Of a DNA stretch of 64,000 nucleotides, positions 60,625-64,000 are shown piece by piece; position 1 is the first letter of the stretch, and each line of letters begins with the position of its first letter. Made by a program: the position numbers and the translations under genes. The DNA comes from Acidimicrobiia bacterium (GTDB lineage Bacteria > Actinomycetota > Acidimicrobiia > Acidimicrobiales > Poriferisodalaceae): positions 1 to 64,000 of the forward strand of contig JAJDVQ010000023.1 of NCBI GenBank assembly GCA_022826045.1, in the 5' to 3' direction. Under the pieces are notes generated by a model, which was not told where the DNA came from, ran no database searches, and saw only the letters and a list, made by a program, of their open reading frames with translations.

Positions 60625-60662
60625 AGTGATGCTATTGAGTAATTTTGCTCAATAGCATCACT
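60625..60662. promoter_or_regulatory. 15-bp-arm palindrome 2 (8-bp centre)
   Basis: AGTGATGCTATTGAG at 60625-60639 and CTCAATAGCATCACT at 60648-60662 enclose TAATTTTG. The inner 8 bp of each arm equal those of palindrome 1 and the outer 7 bp differ but remain perfectly complementary. It ends 20 bp before the GTG of the ATPase gene. Confidence 0.78.
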
Positions 60663-60682
60663 AAAGCCTGTATGCTGCTTCT

Positions 60683-61966
60683 GTGGCGGGATACAGGCGA
60701 CCGTTGGTCAGGACGATCGTAGAGCGGCTCAACGAGCCACCCGAGCGGCTGATCGCGGTGTTCGGGCCTCGACAGTCAGGCAAGACAACCGCCGTCAGGC
60801 AGGCGCTCGACGAGATCCAGCACGGATGGCGGATGGTCGCGATGGAGCCGGGCGGTGCCGATGGGACATCCGATTCGGCGAGGCCGTTCGATTCCGACCC
60901 AGTCGAGGCCAGCCAAGCGCGACTGCCATCTGCGCCACGCGATTTGCAATGGCTCGTCGACGTGTGGGACCAATGCCGCGACCGCGCCTTGTCATCGTCG
61001 CAGGGCTACGTCTTGGTTTTGGACGAGATCCAAGAGCTGCCAGATTGGTCTGCTGCCATCAAGGGCTTGTGGGATGCAGACCGTCTGACTGGTTGCCCGC
61101 TGCACGTCGTCATTCTCGGCTCAGCACCCCTCCAGATGCAGACCGGGCTCAACGAGAGCCTGATGGGTCGCTTCGAGCCGCTGGTGTCCCCTCATTGGTC
61201 ATTCACCGAGATGGCCTCGGCGTTTGGCATCACCCTTGACGAGTACGTGTTCTACGGCGGCTATCCGGGCGCCATGCGAGACATGTCTGTGCACGAGGAT
61301 TGGCATCGGTACGTCCGCAGCGGCCTCGTGGTACCCACGATTGAGCGTGATGTCGTCAGTATGACGAGCATCCGGAAGCCGGCCCTCATGCGGCGTCTCT
61401 TCGAGGTAGGGGCTCGCTACTCCGGGCAGATCCTCTCGTACACCAAGATGCTCGGCCAGTTGCAGGACGCTGGCAACACCACGACGCTGACCGGCTACTT
61501 GCAGTTGCTCTCACAGGTCGGACTGCTCACAGGTCTGGACAAGCACGTCAATCGTGCTGTCTCAGCCAAGGCGTCAACACCGAAATTGAATGTGATCAAC
61601 ACCGGGCTCATGTCGATGGTGTCGGGTTACAGGTTTGACGAGGCCCGTGCTGATCGAAGTTTCTGGGGCCGGCTGGTCGAGAGCGCCGTCGGGGCGCACC
61701 TCATCAACACGATGCCGTCGAGCGGCAATCTCAAGTACTGGCGCGACCGGCGCGGCCAAACCGTGGTCGAGGTCGATTTCGTCGTGCAGCGAGGACCTCG
61801 CTTGTTGGGGATCGAGGTCAAGACCGGACCGACTCGTGAATCGTTGTCGGGTCTCGAAGAGTTCCAGAATCGATTTGATGCCCGCACCCTCGTCGTGGGC
61901 GAAGGTGGCGTACCGCTGGATGAGTTTCTGTCAGTGCCAGCGAGCGAGTGGGTTGAGGACTCATGA
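60683..61966 (+). CDS. AAA ATPase with DUF4143 domain
   Basis: The 427-residue protein has Walker A GPRQSGKTT (28-36), VLVLDEIQELPDWS as Walker B and sensor, VILGSAPLQMQ, then the DUF4143 region ending in the nuclease-like EVDFVVQRGPRLLGIEVKTG. It belongs to the same family as the protein at 55113-56414 but is not closely related. GTG 60683 is the start. The stop overlaps the next ATG (ATGA), so it is coupled to a large STAND-like NTPase. Confidence 0.85.
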   Translation: MAGYRRPLVRTIVERLNEPPERLIAVFGPRQSGKTTAVRQALDEIQHGWRMVAMEPGGADGTSDSARPFDSDPVEASQARLPSAPRDLQWLVDVWDQCRDRALSSSQGYVLVLDEIQELPDWSAAIKGLWDADRLTGCPLHVVILGSAPLQMQTGLNESLMGRFEPLVSPHWSFTEMASAFGITLDEYVFYGGYPGAMRDMSVHEDWHRYVRSGLVVPTIERDVVSMTSIRKPALMRRLFEVGARYSGQILSYTKMLGQLQDAGNTTTLTGYLQLLSQVGLLTGLDKHVNRAVSAKASTPKLNVINTGLMSMVSGYRFDEARADRSFWGRLVESAVGAHLINTMPSSGNLKYWRDRRGQTVVEVDFVVQRGPRLLGIEVKTGPTRESLSGLEEFQNRFDARTLVVGEGGVPLDEFLSVPASEWVEDS

Positions 61967-64000
61967 GCGAGACTTACGTCGAACGCACCTGTACCCACCT
62001 CGGAGGCGGAGTCGCAGCGCTTGAGGCGCAGGGTCACGACTCCTCGGCGGAGCCAAGAGTGCTCAGCGATTTCAGAAGCGAGCACGCATACGTGCTCCTG
62101 GGCGATGCAGGCCTCGGCAAGACAACCGAGTTTCGCAACGAACGCGCTCAGCTTGGCGACAGCGCGACGTACGTCAGCGCCCGCGATCTCGTGACGCTCG
62201 AGATCAAGCCCGAATGGCGTGACAAGACGCTGTTCATCGATGGTCTTGATGAGATCAGGGCTGGTACGGCCGATGGTCGGACGTCTCTGGACCAGATCCG
62301 CAACCGACTTGATCAACTCGGCTGGCCGAGTTACCGCATTTCCTGCCGCGAAGCTGACTGGCTCGGCGGCAACGACCGACGAAGTCTTGAGAGCGCCACT
62401 CCTGGCGGCACCGTGGCCGTGCTGCGCCTCGACCCTCTAGACCACCGCGCCAAACATGAACTTGTGGCGTCCCACCTCGAAATCGATAACACCTCGGCGT
62501 TCTTCGATGAGGCCGCACAGCGTGGACTCGGCGGCATGTTGGACAATCCGCTGACGTTGGAATTGCTCACCGGTGCCTTCGTTCACGGGGGCGAAACGTG
62601 GCCGGAGAGCCGGCGCGAGACTTTCGAGCTTGCCTGTGAGCGCATGGCTCGTGAGCACAACGACGAACACGTCGCCGCCGCGGGTGCCATACCACCGCTT
62701 GAGGTCGTGCTTGCAGCGGTCGGCAGACTCGCCGCCCTTCAGTTGCTCGCAGGTGTCGAAGGCTTCTCGCTTGGGCCTGAAGACGACGACTCGCCCTACG
62801 TCGCGCTCGACAGGATCCAACTATCGCCGGCCGAGTCCTTCGACGGAGATGCTCACTCTCTTCGGCACGTGCTTGGCACCAAGCTCTTCTCGGCAACTCC
62901 CGATTCGGATGCCGCGGTTGGCTGGCCGCGCAGAACGCCGTTTCACCGGCGTATCGCAGAATTCCTCGGCGGCCGATACCTGGCACGACTGGTCAAGCGT
63001 GGTCTACCTGCACGACGTGTGGTCGCGCTCATGACCAGTCCACACGACGGACGAGTCGTGACATCGCTGCGCGGATTGTCGGCTTGGTTCGCAGCGCACT
63101 CTGACGAGGCACTCGACCGACTCATCGACGCTGATCCCGTCGGCATTGGCCTGTATGGCGACATCGCATGGCTCACCGGCGAGCAGAAAATTCAGCTACT
63201 GCGAGCCATTGCGGAATATGCAACCGACGGTCCGCTCCTCGGCCACGAATGGCGAGACGGCCGGGAAGTTGGCTATCGAGAGTTGACAGCGTGGGCGTTC
63301 CGTTCGATCGTCGAGAACGGGACCGTCGAGGCCATCGCTGAGCTGCTTCGCGCAACACCCGGTGACGCTCCGAGTGATCGGATCGCAGACTTTCTGCTTC
63401 GGGTTCTCGCTGAAACGGAGGCGCTGAGCGCAGATGCTGCCGAGCCGCTGTCGACGTTGGCGCTGGCCGTTGCACGCGAACCGATCTGGTCGGCGCAGAC
63501 CCGTCGTGCCGCGCTTGGCGCATTCATTCGGCTCGAATCCAAACGCGAAACGCGCGACGACGCGTTGGCGGCGCTGCTCACCGACATCGCAGAACGTCGG
63601 CTCACCGATCCCAAAGATGACCTCGCGGGACTCACGTTGCGCGAGCTGTATCCCCATCGGGTGCGGCCTGACGAAATCTGGTCCTACCTGGAGATCCGCA
63701 CTCGCGAGAGCTACCACGGTGCCTTCGCTTCGTTCTGGAACCGTGCCATCGTCAATCAGTCGTCGGCTCACGATGCGGCGGACGCACTGGACGCGCTATG
63801 GGCGAATCTGCGGCAAGAGGGCCTTCGGTTCGGCATCGACGAAGTGCTCCGTCGTCGAGCACAGGACATGATGCCCGTCGATCTGCTCGTGAAAGCACTT
63901 GACGAACTCGGTGACGACGTCGACGTCGCCCGTCTCTTCGGCTGGCTAGCGGCGGCCGCTATTTGCGGAAGAGACATTCGGCCCCATGCACGCCAAGGGC
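61963..64000 (+). CDS. large STAND/NACHT-like NTPase, runs off the window
   Basis: The frame is open from ATG 61963 to the window edge (679 codons, no stop). A short N-terminal segment leads to Walker A GDAGLGKTT (47-55), a NACHT-type Walker B LFIDGLDE (90-97) with the small residue after Asp, RISCREADWLGG, and DNPLTLELLTGAF, all signatures of STAND NTPases. The remainder is helical and repeat-like, as expected for a sensor region. STAND proteins of this shape occur in bacterial phage defence; coupling to an AAA/DUF4143 ATPase makes a two-gene system. Confidence 0.78.
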   Translation, partial: MSETYVERTCTHLGGGVAALEAQGHDSSAEPRVLSDFRSEHAYVLLGDAGLGKTTEFRNERAQLGDSATYVSARDLVTLEIKPEWRDKTLFIDGLDEIRAGTADGRTSLDQIRNRLDQLGWPSYRISCREADWLGGNDRRSLESATPGGTVAVLRLDPLDHRAKHELVASHLEIDNTSAFFDEAAQRGLGGMLDNPLTLELLTGAFVHGGETWPESRRETFELACERMAREHNDEHVAAAGAIPPLEVVLAAVGRLAALQLLAGVEGFSLGPEDDDSPYVALDRIQLSPAESFDGDAHSLRHVLGTKLFSATPDSDAAVGWPRRTPFHRRIAEFLGGRYLARLVKRGLPARRVVALMTSPHDGRVVTSLRGLSAWFAAHSDEALDRLIDADPVGIGLYGDIAWLTGEQKIQLLRAIAEYATDGPLLGHEWRDGREVGYRELTAWAFRSIVENGTVEAIAELLRATPGDAPSDRIADFLLRVLAETEALSADAAEPLSTLALAVAREPIWSAQTRRAALGAFIRLESKRETRDDALAALLTDIAERRLTDPKDDLAGLTLRELYPHRVRPDEIWSYLEIRTRESYHGAFASFWNRAIVNQSSAHDAADALDALWANLRQEGLRFGIDEVLRRRAQDMMPVDLLVKALDELGDDVDVARLFGWLAAAAICGRDIRPHARQG

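Overview
The window is about 64 kb of high-GC DNA with dense genes, many GTG starts, frequent 1-4 bp stop/start overlaps (ATGA, GTGA, TAGTG) and typically actinobacterial genes: DUF222-HNH endonuclease, DUF4389, RDD membrane protein, dodecin, form I CO dehydrogenase, CaiB enzymes. Together these suggest a free-living, aerobic, high-GC actinobacterium, perhaps of the Acidimicrobiia. That placement is an inference from gene content; no rRNA or other phylogenetic marker is present. I saw no tRNA, rRNA, CRISPR array, transposase or integrase.

Layout. 1-12.4 kb is mostly metabolic: a membrane-anchored coiled-coil protein, an FMN glutamate-synthase-like enzyme overlapping a PhyH dioxygenase, a hen1-pnkp RNA repair operon, two tandem DUF4389 membrane proteins, a ThDP enzyme, an acyl-CoA-dehydrogenase-like flavoprotein and an Ldh-type dehydrogenase. 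12.4-18.7 kb is a scrambled accessory patch: two related hicB-hicA pairs, a 3' fragment of an isocitrate/isopropylmalate dehydrogenase gene whose full copy lies 4.7 kb away, a retropepsin-like protease, the decayed C-terminal part of a DUF3320-type helicase, and a DUF222-HNH nuclease with a duplicated tail.

18.8-24.7 kb is the most unusual block: four overlapping genes for exported proteins. Two are collagen-like (the first has a G14 tract between its start codon and its lipoprotein signal). Two share an undescribed Cys/His-rich domain, one of them joined to a His-rich stretch and a cupredoxin-like domain. 25.5-32.7 kb is a form I CO dehydrogenase operon (coxM-S-L, an XdhC-YHS protein, coxG) that runs into five tiny single-span membrane proteins. 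coxD and coxE lie at 39.7-41.8 kb on the other strand, separated by an RDD protein and a 1480-residue SGNH-hydrolase/RTX protein. 42.3-50 kb holds a molybdopterin oxidoreductase, two MFS transporters, an alcohol dehydrogenase and an SDR.

50-64 kb is a second accessory zone: an AlbA-type ATP-binding protein behind two AT-rich dyads, VapBC, two further antitoxin-like genes without toxins, an AAA/DUF4143 ATPase behind four 22-23 bp spaced direct repeats, a dodecin divergent from a dodecin-stress-protein fusion, a double CaiB enzyme, and an AAA/DUF4143 ATPase overlapping a large STAND-like NTPase. The last pair is preceded by two 38-bp palindromes that share their core but have different, fully compensated outer arms. 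The best candidates for undescribed biology are the collagen/metal operon, the five small membrane proteins of the cox operon, and the palindrome-controlled ATPase pair at the right end.
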